A stretch of DNA of 64,000 nt from Streptomyces durocortorensis (GTDB lineage: Bacteria > Actinomycetota > Actinomycetes > Streptomycetales > Streptomycetaceae): NCBI RefSeq assembly GCF_031760065.1, contig NZ_CP134500.1, positions 5,518,001 through 5,582,000 of the forward strand, read 5' to 3'. Both the position numbers and the translations under genes were made by a program. The notes beneath the pieces were generated by a model, which saw only the letters and a program-made list of their open reading frames with translations, did no database searches and was not told where the DNA came from. Position 1 is the stretch's first letter, and each line of letters opens with the position of its first letter. Below, one piece after another: positions 51,656 to 59,867 of this stretch.

Positions 51656-53248
51656 GTGAGCTCGAAACCTGTCGTACTCATCGCTGAAGAGCTGTCGCCC
51701 GCCACGGTCGACGCTCTGGGTCCGGATTTCGAGATCCGGCACTGCAACGGCGCGGACCGCGCCGAGTTGCTCCCCGCGATCGCCGATGTCGACGCGATCC
51801 TGGTGCGCTCCGCTACCAAGGTCGACGCCGAGGCCATCGCCGCCGCCAGGAAGCTCCGGGTCGTGGCCCGCGCGGGCGTCGGTCTGGACAACGTCGATGT
51901 CTCCTCGGCCACCAAGGCCGGCGTGATGGTCGTCAACGCCCCGACCTCCAACATCGTCACCGCCGCCGAGCTGGCCTGCGGTCTGCTGGTCGCCACCGCG
52001 CGGAACATCCCGCAGGCCAACACCGCCCTGAAGAACGGCGAGTGGAAGCGCTCCAAGTACACCGGCGTCGAGCTCAGCGAGAAGGTCCTCGGCGTCGTGG
52101 GCCTCGGCCGCATCGGTGTCCTGGTCGCCCAGCGCATGTCGGCCTTCGGCATGAAGGTCGTCGCCTACGACCCCTACGTCCAGCCCGCCCGCGCCGCGCA
52201 GATGGGCGTCAAGCTCCTCAGCCTGGACGAGCTGCTGGAGGTCGCCGACTTCATCACCGTGCATCTGCCCAAGACCCCCGAGACCCTCGGCCTCATCGGG
52301 GACGAGGCGCTGCACAAGGTGAAGCCCTCGGTGCGCATCGTCAACGCCGCGCGCGGCGGGATCGTCGACGAGGAGGCGCTGTACTCCGCGCTCAAGGAGG
52401 GTCGCGTCGCGGGCGCGGGCCTCGATGTGTACGCGAAGGAGCCCTGCACGGACTCCCCGCTCTTCCAGTTCGACCAGGTCGTCTGCACCCCGCACCTGGG
52501 CGCCTCCACCGACGAGGCCCAGGAGAAGGCGGGCATCGCGGTCGCCAAGTCCGTCCGCCTCGCGCTCGCGGGTGAGCTGGTCCCGGACGCGGTCAACGTC
52601 CAGGGCGGCGTCATCGCCGAGGACGTACGCCCCGGCCTCCCGCTCGCCGAGAAGCTCGGCCGGATCTTCACCGCACTCGCGGGCGAGGTCGCGGCCCGGC
52701 TCGACGTCGAGGTGTACGGCGAGATCACCCAGCACGACGTGAAGGTGCTGGAGCTCTCGGCGCTCAAGGGCGTCTTCGAGGACGTCGTAGACGAGACCGT
52801 CAGCTACGTCAACGCCCCGCTCTTCGCGCAGGAGCGCGGTGTCGAGGTCCGCCTCACCACCAGCTCCGAGTCGCCCGATCACCGCAATGTGGTCACCGTG
52901 CGCGGCACGCTCTCCAGCGGCGAGGAGGTCGCGGTCTCCGGCACGCTGGCGGGCCCGAAGCACCTCCAGAAGATCGTGGCCATCGGCGAGCACGACGTGG
53001 ACCTGGCCCTCGCGGACCACATGGTGGTCCTGCGCTACCAGGACCGTCCCGGTGTGGTCGGCGCGGTCGGCAAGATCCTCGGCGAGGCCGGGCTGAACAT
53101 CGCGGGCATGCAGGTCTCGCGGGCGGCCGCGGGCGGCGAGGCGCTCGTCGTCCTCACCGTCGACGACACCGTCCCGCAGACGGTGCTGACCGAGATCGCC
53201 GACGAGATCGGCGCCTCCTCGGCCCGCTCGGTGAACCTCACCGACTGA
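51656..53248 (+). CDS. serA: D-3-phosphoglycerate dehydrogenase
   Basis: This 530-residue enzyme starts serine synthesis from 3-phosphoglycerate. It has the NAD motif VLGVVGLGRIGVLVAQRM, the catalytic arginine and histidine regions (NAARGGIVDEEAL; TPHLGASTDEAQ), an ASB-type intervening domain and a C-terminal ACT domain (VVLRYQDRPGVVGAVGKILGEAGLNIA). The GTG at 51656 has TGAGGA upstream. The 125-base upstream frame continues without a stop to 51530 but lacks a ribosome site; it contains a short hairpin (51613-51628). Confidence 0.95.
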   Translation: MSSKPVVLIAEELSPATVDALGPDFEIRHCNGADRAELLPAIADVDAILVRSATKVDAEAIAAARKLRVVARAGVGLDNVDVSSATKAGVMVVNAPTSNIVTAAELACGLLVATARNIPQANTALKNGEWKRSKYTGVELSEKVLGVVGLGRIGVLVAQRMSAFGMKVVAYDPYVQPARAAQMGVKLLSLDELLEVADFITVHLPKTPETLGLIGDEALHKVKPSVRIVNAARGGIVDEEALYSALKEGRVAGAGLDVYAKEPCTDSPLFQFDQVVCTPHLGASTDEAQEKAGIAVAKSVRLALAGELVPDAVNVQGGVIAEDVRPGLPLAEKLGRIFTALAGEVAARLDVEVYGEITQHDVKVLELSALKGVFEDVVDETVSYVNAPLFAQERGVEVRLTTSSESPDHRNVVTVRGTLSSGEEVAVSGTLAGPKHLQKIVAIGEHDVDLALADHMVVLRYQDRPGVVGAVGKILGEAGLNIAGMQVSRAAAGGEALVVLTVDDTVPQTVLTEIADEIGASSARSVNLTD

Positions 53249-53269
53249 CACACCCCGCACGACCCCGCC

Positions 53270-53326
53270 CTGTACCCGGTGGCCGGGCCCCTCGTCCCGT
53301 ACGAGAGGCCCGGACGCCGGGTACAG
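53270..53326 (+). terminator. Terminator after serA
   Basis: CTGTACCCGG (53270-53279) pairs with CCGGGTACAG (53317-53326), with an inner GGCC-rich stem. It separates serA from the toxin gene. Confidence 0.65.
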
Positions 53327-53458
53327 CGCTTTCCGCGGACAGCCAACCCGCCGGGGTGGGCCCGGGGTTGGGCCCTGGGGCCCACGACGCGCGGCGGCCC
53401 CCGACCCTAGGGTGACCGATTATCAGGTCACTCAGGGGTACCGGGGGTCGGATCACGT

Positions 53459-56008
53459 ATGTCTGCTGTCGGTGGCATACCCGTAGCGGGAGGGCCGGCC
53501 CCGGCCGCCGCCCCGCGGCGTGAAATCCCGGGCCCCCTCGTCCTCGTAAGAGCGCTGCTCCTCGTCCTTCTCGGCGCGACGGTCCTGGGCGCGATCGGTC
53601 TCTCCGGCTCCGCGCTCGCCGTGGACGCGATGGGCGCCGAGGTGCTCGGCATCCTGCTGTACGCCTCCGCGCCAGGGGTGCTCGGCGCGCTGCTGGCGCG
53701 GCACGTACGGACCGGCGGCACGCGGGTGCGGTGGGGGATCGTCGCCGTTCAGGGGTGGCTGATCCTCGGCGGGCTCGCCAACCTCGGGAACGGTTCTCCG
53801 GACGGGCTGACCCAGCTGGTCCTGCCGATCCTGATCATCGTCCTGATCAGCCGGTCGCCGAGCCGTGCGTGGTTCCGGCTGCCGTCGGCCGAGCGGGGCC
53901 GGCCGCCGAAGTTCTCGCTCCCGCACATGATCACCTGGCGCCGGGACCGGGGGCAGACCGCCCTGGAGTACCTGGGCCTCGTCCTGATCGTCGTCGCGCT
54001 GATCGCGGCCCTGACAGTGGGCGGCCTCGGCGGCCGGATCACCGACGGCCTCCAGTCGGCGATCTGCTCGCTGACCGGCAGCTCCTGCCCGGTGTCCGGA
54101 GGCAGCGACTCCGTCGAGGCGGGGGACGGCCCGGGCGGGGGAGCGGACGGCGGAGCCGACGGGGGTACGTCGGGGAGCGCGGACGGCGGTGCGGACGGCG
54201 GTGCGGACGGCGGCGCTGATGGCGGCGCTGATGGAGGTGCCGACGGCGGCGCTGACGGTGGGTCGACAACCACGGGCGGGGCGACCGGCGGCGATGCGAC
54301 GGGCGGGACGGGGAGCACGGGAGGTACGGGAGGTACCGGCAGTACTGAGGGGACGGGCGGGACCAGTGGTACGGGTGGGACCAGTGGTACGGAAGGTACG
54401 GGCGGGAGCGCCACCGGCGGCACCGCGTCCGGCGGCTCCGGAAGTACCGGCGGAACCGGGGGCGGCACCGGCGGGCCCGACGACACCGGGCGTCCCGGCA
54501 CCGGTGAGGACACCTTCCCGGAGAAACACGAGGAGCCCGAGGCCGCCTACGACGTGCCCGCCTCCGCCGAGGGTGAGGACGAGGGCGGTGGGGAGCAGGC
54601 CGAGGAGAAGGAGGACTGCGGCGGCTGGGGCTTCTTCGGCTGCGCCTGGGACCGTACGACCCAGGTCTTCAAGGGCGTCGTGGTCGACGGGATCTGGGGC
54701 GACATCACCGGGATCATCGACCTGTTCAAGCCCGAGACCTGGTCGGGCCTCGTGGAGTACGGAGGCCGGCTCGCCGACCAGTGGGCGGCTGACTCCGCGG
54801 GCGCGGGCGACAAGTGGGCGGACGGCGACTACCTGGGCGCGCTCCGGGACTGGGGCGGGGCCTCGGTCAACACGGTGATCACGGTCGGCGACGACGTCTT
54901 CGTCGGGGACGAGGTCCGTGAGCGCTGGAACAACGGGGAGAAGACCCGGGCCGTCACCGATGTGATCTGGAACGTCGGCTCGCTGTTCATCCCCGGCTAC
55001 AACGTCGCGAAGGTGGTCAGCAAGGCCGGGAAGCTCGGCAAGGTCGGCAAGGCGGCCTCCGAGGTCGCCGACGCGGCGGGCGACGCGAGCGCGGCCGCCC
55101 GCCGGGCCCGGCAAGCCGCGGAGGCGGGCGACCTGGACGGCGTACGCAAGGCGGCGAAGGAGGCCGACGAGGCGGCGGACAGCGCCGAGGACGCGGCGCG
55201 CCGGACCGGTTGTGCCATCGCGTCCGGGACGCCGTCGGTGCGGTACGGGGGAGGCGGCACCGGTGGAGTGCCCGGCTCCGGTACCGGGGTGCTGGCGGGC
55301 GGCCCGCCGGGCCGGATCATCCTCGCGGAGGGCGGCTGCGACGAGGCGGCCAGGAAGTCGGCCGAGGAGGCGCGGGCGGCGGAGCGCCAGGCGCATCTGG
55401 ACCAGAAGCGGCTGGAGGAGCCCGAGCGGGCCCGGAAGGCCGAGCTGGACAAGAAGAAGTACCCCGAGCCGCAGCGCAACGACACCTCCGACCCGCGCAA
55501 CTACAACCCGCCGTCCTGGGCCGAGGGCCTCAAGGACCGTACGCTCGGCGACGCCGACGCGGGCGACGGCTACTGGGCCGGCCGGGACCGCAACCCCGCG
55601 CCGAACTGGAAGAACGAGTCCTGGCTCCGCTACCAGGAGCAGATCACCGGGACGAACCGGGGCCAGGAGTACGTCGTACCGCACCCGCGCGAGGGCAAAC
55701 CGGCCGTGGAGTACGACGGGTGGGACTCCTCCCGGCAGACCTACCTGGAGGCCAAGAACGGCTACGGCAGCTATCTGTCCAAGACCGACCGCTCCAGCCT
55801 CACCCCGTCCGGCAAGGACAAGTTCGTCGCCGAGGCACGGGCCCAGGTGGAGGCGTCCGGCGGCCGCGCCGTGGAGTGGCACTTCTCCGACCCGGACGTG
55901 GCCAAGGCGGCCCGCAAGGCGTTCCGCGAGGAGGGGCTGCCGATCAAGGTGATCAACACCAAGCCGCACCCCGGCGACAGCACCAGGAAACCGGAAGCAT
56001 TCGACTGA
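53459..56008 (+). CDS. Polymorphic toxin: pilin-like N-terminus, repeat linker, Tox-REase-5-like domain
   Basis: This 849-residue protein has hydrophobic segments at about 27-47, 58-80, 96-107 and 117-131, then a Flp/Tad pilin-like stretch: RGQTALEYLGLVLIVVALIA, with G165 before the helix and E170-Y171. A Gly/Ala/Asp then Gly/Thr repeat linker follows (about 229-339), an acidic region, a pretoxin region (about 400-520) and an Ala/Lys/Glu-rich helical region. The C-terminus (about 700-838) has D753 and E764-x-K766, like Tox-REase-5 nucleases. The ATG at 53459 has no strong ribosome site. Export by a Tad-like or other route is inferred, not shown. Confidence 0.75.
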   Translation: MSAVGGIPVAGGPAPAAAPRREIPGPLVLVRALLLVLLGATVLGAIGLSGSALAVDAMGAEVLGILLYASAPGVLGALLARHVRTGGTRVRWGIVAVQGWLILGGLANLGNGSPDGLTQLVLPILIIVLISRSPSRAWFRLPSAERGRPPKFSLPHMITWRRDRGQTALEYLGLVLIVVALIAALTVGGLGGRITDGLQSAICSLTGSSCPVSGGSDSVEAGDGPGGGADGGADGGTSGSADGGADGGADGGADGGADGGADGGADGGSTTTGGATGGDATGGTGSTGGTGGTGSTEGTGGTSGTGGTSGTEGTGGSATGGTASGGSGSTGGTGGGTGGPDDTGRPGTGEDTFPEKHEEPEAAYDVPASAEGEDEGGGEQAEEKEDCGGWGFFGCAWDRTTQVFKGVVVDGIWGDITGIIDLFKPETWSGLVEYGGRLADQWAADSAGAGDKWADGDYLGALRDWGGASVNTVITVGDDVFVGDEVRERWNNGEKTRAVTDVIWNVGSLFIPGYNVAKVVSKAGKLGKVGKAASEVADAAGDASAAARRARQAAEAGDLDGVRKAAKEADEAADSAEDAARRTGCAIASGTPSVRYGGGGTGGVPGSGTGVLAGGPPGRIILAEGGCDEAARKSAEEARAAERQAHLDQKRLEEPERARKAELDKKKYPEPQRNDTSDPRNYNPPSWAEGLKDRTLGDADAGDGYWAGRDRNPAPNWKNESWLRYQEQITGTNRGQEYVVPHPREGKPAVEYDGWDSSRQTYLEAKNGYGSYLSKTDRSSLTPSGKDKFVAEARAQVEASGGRAVEWHFSDPDVAKAARKAFREEGLPIKVINTKPHPGDSTRKPEAFD
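54143..54475 (+). repeat. Tandem repeats encoding the toxin linker
   Basis: Short units repeat imperfectly: first codons for Gly-Gly-Ala-Asp about ten times, then Gly-Thr/Gly-Ser units. The DNA is purine rich and of variable codon use. Such regions vary in length between strains and act as flexible spacers. Confidence 0.8.
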
Positions 56009-56044
56009 GGGCTGTCCCGCCAGGGATGACCCGACAGCCCTCAG
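56005..56044 (+). terminator. Hairpin overlapping the toxin stop codon
   Basis: CTGAGGGCTGT (56005-56015), which includes the toxin's TGA stop, pairs perfectly with ACAGCCCTCAG (56034-56044). Transcription of the toxin would be expected to slow or stop here. TAGCCT (56053-56058) just downstream could be the -10 box of a promoter for the immunity gene. Confidence 0.6.
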
Positions 56045-56153
56045 CGGCCGAGTAGCCTGCAACGCGTGGTGCCCCCGGCCGCCGGGCCCCGTCGGCGTGC
56101 GACTGGGGGAGCCGCGCGACGCGGGACGGCCGGCCGACGGAGGAGAGACGAGA

Positions 56154-56852
56154 ATGCGACGTGTAGTGCGGGGTTTCTGGGGCCCGAGGCCCGAACCGGT
56201 CGAGGCCCTGGCCGACCGGTGGCAGCGGACCCTGGACGGGTTCGCCGAGCTGGTCCCGCAGGCGGCCGACGTCTGGAGCCAGGTGCACGGGAGCGGACCC
56301 GCGACCGCCTTCACCGCGGGAGGGGACGGTCTGCTCGGCGCGCTGCGGACCGCCCAGGACGCGGCCGACTGGTCGGACCTCACCGGTACCGGGCTGCGGC
56401 TCGTCGGCACGGGGGCGCCCGGCTGGGAGGCGGAGGTCAGCGGACTGGCCGGGGGCTCACCGCGGTTCCTGCTCCAGTCGCTCGCGATCGTCCTCCACGC
56501 ACCGGACATCGCCGTGGTCCCGGAGGAGGAGATCCTGTCCCTCCTGGCCCGGGTGTGGGAGCCGGACTTCGGTGACGTGAGCGACGACGACGTGCTGGAC
56601 GCCCTGGAGGACGACGCCGGGTACTCCGTCGGCGACCCGGTCGTCGGCCGCACCGGCTACCTCTCCCCGGCCCGCGCCGCCCTGATCCCGGTCGGCCTGG
56701 AGGTGGTCCGGCAGCAACTCCCGGCAGGCGGCGAGCTGCTGAGCATCGCGGCCCCCGGCGACAGTGCGACGGTGGTGCGGGTGTACGAACGGCTGCGCGA
56801 GGCGGGGGCGCTGGCCCCGCTGCCCCGCCCGTTGGACCGGCCGGTACTGTGA
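56154..56852 (+). CDS. Probable immunity protein (Imm52-like)
   Basis: This 232-residue acidic protein begins MRRVVRGFWGPRPEPVEAL and has WSQVHGSGPATAF, IVLHAPDIAVVPEEEILSLLARVW and the C-terminal GRTGYLSPARAALIP. It resembles Imm52, an immunity family that I recall as often adjacent to Tox-REase-5 toxins. The ATG at 56154 has a GGAGGAGAG site. It follows the toxin by 145 bases, and is probably separately transcribed. It should bind and block the nuclease. Confidence 0.6.
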   Translation: MRRVVRGFWGPRPEPVEALADRWQRTLDGFAELVPQAADVWSQVHGSGPATAFTAGGDGLLGALRTAQDAADWSDLTGTGLRLVGTGAPGWEAEVSGLAGGSPRFLLQSLAIVLHAPDIAVVPEEEILSLLARVWEPDFGDVSDDDVLDALEDDAGYSVGDPVVGRTGYLSPARAALIPVGLEVVRQQLPAGGELLSIAAPGDSATVVRVYERLREAGALAPLPRPLDRPVL

Positions 56853-57394
56853 CCGCCCGGGCCGGGGAGGCCTTCGAGGCGGACCGGGCGGTCGCCGAGG
56901 TCGAGGAGCTCCTCGCCGCCCCCGTACCGGCCACCGGCCCCACCGCCGCCGAGGGCGACCCGGCCACCGGCGAGTGGACGCTCAGCACGGGGGCGGGGTT
57001 CCAGATCGTGCCGCTGTGGGAGGGCGACCCGCTGACCGGCGTGTACGCCCCCGAGTGGAACGACGCCGAGGAGGCGGCGGCCGCCCGGCTCGACTCCCTG
57101 GCCCGAGTACTGGACGCCCGCTGGGGTCCGCGCCGCACGGTCCCGCTGCACGGGCCGCTGCTGCGGTGGCGGGGCGGTTCGCCCGTGGAGCCGCTGTTCG
57201 AGGCGCTGTTCGCGGAAGATCTGTACGGGGACCTGAGCGTCTGGGGTCCGGTCGGCTCCGGCGGAGCGGCCCCGGGCGGGCGCTGGGTCGCGCTGACCGT
57301 CGGTCACAGCGACGCGGACGCGCCGATGGTGCTGGCCGCACTGGTCAGCGACCGGCCGGTGGTCGAACCGGAGGGCGCGGACGGCCCGTTGTGA
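56849..57394 (+). CDS. Unknown protein coupled to the immunity gene
   Basis: This 181-residue protein is read from a GTG that overlaps the immunity gene stop by four bases, so translation is coupled. It is acidic, with a motif region WTLSTGAGFQIVPLWEGDPLTGVYAPEWND. No named family is recognised. Position suggests a second immunity or accessory protein of the toxin locus. Confidence 0.7.
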   Translation: MTARAGEAFEADRAVAEVEELLAAPVPATGPTAAEGDPATGEWTLSTGAGFQIVPLWEGDPLTGVYAPEWNDAEEAAAARLDSLARVLDARWGPRRTVPLHGPLLRWRGGSPVEPLFEALFAEDLYGDLSVWGPVGSGGAAPGGRWVALTVGHSDADAPMVLAALVSDRPVVEPEGADGPL

Positions 57395-57498
57395 GGCCCC
57401 CAGGCCCCGCCGTCGCGCTCCCGTGCGACCCCGCCGGGGGTGGCCGCGGACGCTGGTAGGGTCCTTCGGCACCACCCATCCCGTGATGGAGAAGGTCC

Positions 57499-58281
57499 AT
57501 GAAGCTGCTCCCCCTGTTCCTGCGACGCCCGATCGAAGCGGTGTACGAGCGCCGGCTCGCCGCCACCCTGGTGGGGCTGCCCCGCCCGCAGCACGTCGGG
57601 ATCATGGTGGACGGCAACCGGCGGTGGGCCCGCAAGGCCGGGCACACGGACGTCCGGGAGGGGTACCGGGCGGGCGGCGCCAAGGTGACCACGTTCCTCG
57701 GCTGGTGCACCGCCGCGGGGATCGAGCACGTCACCCTCTTCATGCTCTCCGACGACAACCTGGGCCGCCCCGCCGAGGAGCTCGGCCCGCTGATCGAGGT
57801 CATCGAGGAGACCGTCCGCGACATCACCGCCGAGGGCCGAGACTGGGAGGTCCAGGTGATCGGCTCGCTCGACATGCTGCCCGGCTCCAGCGCCCGGGTG
57901 CTCAAGGAGGCCACCGCCGCCACGAGCGGGCGCGGCGGGCTCAAGGTGGACGTGGCGGTCGGCTACGGCGGCCGGCGCGAGATCGTCGACGCGGTGAAGG
58001 CCGCCTTCGAGGAGCACATGGCCGCCGGGGGCGACCCGGCCGAGCTGGTCGCGCGGTTCGGGATCGACGACATCTCCCGGCACCTCTACTCGCCGATCGC
58101 CGACCACACCGACTTCATCATCCGGACCTCCGGCGAGCAGCGGCTCTCCGGCTTCCTGCTCTGGCAGTCCGCGTACGCCGAGATGCACTGGGTGGACTGC
58201 TACTGGCCCGCTTTCCGGCACGTGGACTTCCTGCGGGCGCTGCGCTCGTACGCGAACAGGGAACGCCGCTTCGGCAAGTGA
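57499..58281 (+). CDS. Cis-prenyltransferase (UppS family)
   Basis: This 260-residue enzyme elongates isoprenyl diphosphates to a polyprenyl diphosphate. It has the family motif VGIMVDGNRRWARKAG (with HxDGNxRW replaced by MVDGNRRW), GYGGRREIVDAV, IIRTSGEQRLSGFLLWQ and YAEMHWVDCYWPAF. Streptomyces has more than one such gene, so it may not be the main undecaprenyl diphosphate synthase. It begins 104 bases after the toxin locus. Confidence 0.9.
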   Translation: MKLLPLFLRRPIEAVYERRLAATLVGLPRPQHVGIMVDGNRRWARKAGHTDVREGYRAGGAKVTTFLGWCTAAGIEHVTLFMLSDDNLGRPAEELGPLIEVIEETVRDITAEGRDWEVQVIGSLDMLPGSSARVLKEATAATSGRGGLKVDVAVGYGGRREIVDAVKAAFEEHMAAGGDPAELVARFGIDDISRHLYSPIADHTDFIIRTSGEQRLSGFLLWQSAYAEMHWVDCYWPAFRHVDFLRALRSYANRERRFGK

Positions 58282-58506
58282 CGCTCCCGGCACCGCACTC
58301 AGGTCTCGGAGCGATCCGTCGCGGTGTGCGGGCCGCCCGTGGACGACCGTGAGCAGCACCGGCAGATCCGGCAGCCCGGTGGCCGCGGTGGTCAGCGGGC
58401 TGTCGGCCAGGACCGTGAGGGCGGCGCGGCAGCCGAAGGCGAGCCGCCCCGCCTCGGCCCCGCGCCGTCCGTCGCAGGCCGATGTCACGGGCCCCGGTGC
58501 AGCGGA

Positions 58507-59655
58507 CTACAGCCGCGCCCGCTTCACCGCCATGTGCAGCAGCAGCCGGTCCTCGCCCTCGTTGAGGTCGAGGCCGGTGATCTGCTGGATGCGGGAGAGC
58601 CGGTAGTAGAGCGTCTGGCGGTGGATGCCCAGGGCGGCGGCCGTCCGGCTCGCCTGACCCGCGCAGTCCAGGAACACCTCCGCCGTGTGCGCCAGCTCCC
58701 GGTGCGGCGGGGTCAGCAGCGAGGCGACCGCCGGGTCCCCGGCGTCCGTGCCGGTGCCCGGGAGCGCGGTCAGCAGGCGGTACGGGCCGATCGCCGACCA
58801 CCGGGCGACCGGGCCGAGACGGGTCTCCGCCCGGGCCGCGCGGGCCGCCGCCACCGCCTCCCGCCACGAGACCGTCAGCTCGTCCAGCCCTCGGCGGGGG
58901 CCGGCGATCCCCCCGGTGGCCGCCGGGGGGCCACTCGCGCGCAACCGGTCCGCCGCGTTCAGGGCCGGGTCCAGGCGGTCCGCCGAGCGCAGCCGGATCA
59001 GTGCCGCCAGCGCCGCGGGCCCGGCGGCCCCGGGCGCGGCGACCGTCGCCAGCGCGGCCGCCGAGGCCACGCCCCGTACCGAAGGCGTGTCGTCCGTCCA
59101 CGGGGTCACGCACACCACCGCGTGCAGCCCCTCCGCGTCCCGCCCCAGCGCCTCGCCCAGCGCGGCGACAGCGCTGTCGTGCTGCCGCCCCGGCCCGGCG
59201 GTCAGGACAGCGCCCAACTCCCGCGAGAGGTCGGCACCCGCCCGCGCCTCGTCGGCGAGCAGCGCCCCGATCCGGGCGGTGACCTCCATCGCGGCGGCCA
59301 GCCGTTCGTCGGCAGGCCCCGGGTCGGTGTCGAGCAGCCAGACGTAACCGAGGACGACACCCCGATGGCGTACCGGAAGGCAGATGCGGTCCCGGAACAC
59401 CCCGGCCTCGGGGGCGGCGGGGATGCGGACGGGGCCGGTGGCCCGGGTGATGCCGAAGCCCTCGAACCAGGCGCGGACGGCGGGGGTGGAGCGGCGGGTC
59501 AGGATCGAGCGGGTGCGGACCGGGTCCATCGCCGTGTCGTCGTCGCTGTCGTGGGCCCCGAAGGCGACCAGTCCGAAGTCCCGGTTCTCCAGGGTGGCCG
59601 GGGCGCCGAGGAGGGCGGAGATCTCGTCGACCAGTTCCTGGTAATCGCCTGTCAC
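58507..59655 (-). CDS. PucR-family regulator, divergent from proline dehydrogenase
   Basis: This 382-residue regulator has a PucR/CdaR-like helix-turn-helix at its C-terminus ([25 protein letters not shown]) and a preceding ligand-binding region with a GAF-like start. It is divergent from the proline catabolism genes, so it is probably their proline-responsive activator (PutR-like, inferred). The GTG at 59655 lies 6 bases after GAGAAT, a possible leaderless start. Confidence 0.88.
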   Translation of the reverse strand: MTGDYQELVDEISALLGAPATLENRDFGLVAFGAHDSDDDTAMDPVRTRSILTRRSTPAVRAWFEGFGITRATGPVRIPAAPEAGVFRDRICLPVRHRGVVLGYVWLLDTDPGPADERLAAAMEVTARIGALLADEARAGADLSRELGAVLTAGPGRQHDSAVAALGEALGRDAEGLHAVVCVTPWTDDTPSVRGVASAAALATVAAPGAAGPAALAALIRLRSADRLDPALNAADRLRASGPPAATGGIAGPRRGLDELTVSWREAVAAARAARAETRLGPVARWSAIGPYRLLTALPGTGTDAGDPAVASLLTPPHRELAHTAEVFLDCAGQASRTAAALGIHRQTLYYRLSRIQQITGLDLNEGEDRLLLHMAVKRARL

Positions 59656-59688
59656 CCGGCCATTCTCGCACCCCCTCCCGGCCATCTT

Positions 59689-59702
59689 CAGACAGATGTC
59701 TG
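59689..59702. promoter_or_regulatory. Palindrome near the regulator start
   Basis: CAGACA-ga-TGTCTG is a perfect 6-bp palindrome 34 bases before the regulator's start codon. It could be an autoregulatory operator. Confidence 0.35.
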
Positions 59703-59794
59703 AGATGGCGGCCACGGATGCGTGACAGGTGTCGATGGCACAGGGCCGACGGGGTGCCTAGATTTCACGGTGGTTATCCGTGCCGTACCAGTGT

Positions 59795-59828
59795 GTTCAT
59801 GTCTGTACACCTACGTTCATGTACGTAC
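59795..59828 (+). promoter_or_regulatory. 20-bp-phased direct repeat upstream of proline dehydrogenase
   Basis: GTTCATGTCTGTAC (59795-59808) and GTTCATGTACGTAC (59815-59828) are two nearly identical 14-mers 20 bases apart, two helical turns. They lie between the PucR gene and the proline dehydrogenase start, and are the best candidates for the activator's operator. Confidence 0.5.
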
Positions 59829-59867
59829 CGTTACGGCCCTTCGTTCGTTCATCCGTGGAGGTACCCC

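Noticed and set aside
53941..54480. Repeat tract considered as a separate collagen-like gene
   Set aside because: It is in frame with and continuous with the toxin; no start codon with a ribosome site occurs inside.
58284..58488. Minus-strand open frame with coding-like third positions after the prenyltransferase
   Set aside because: It runs on antisense through the prenyltransferase gene with no sensible stop, and no family resemblance was found.
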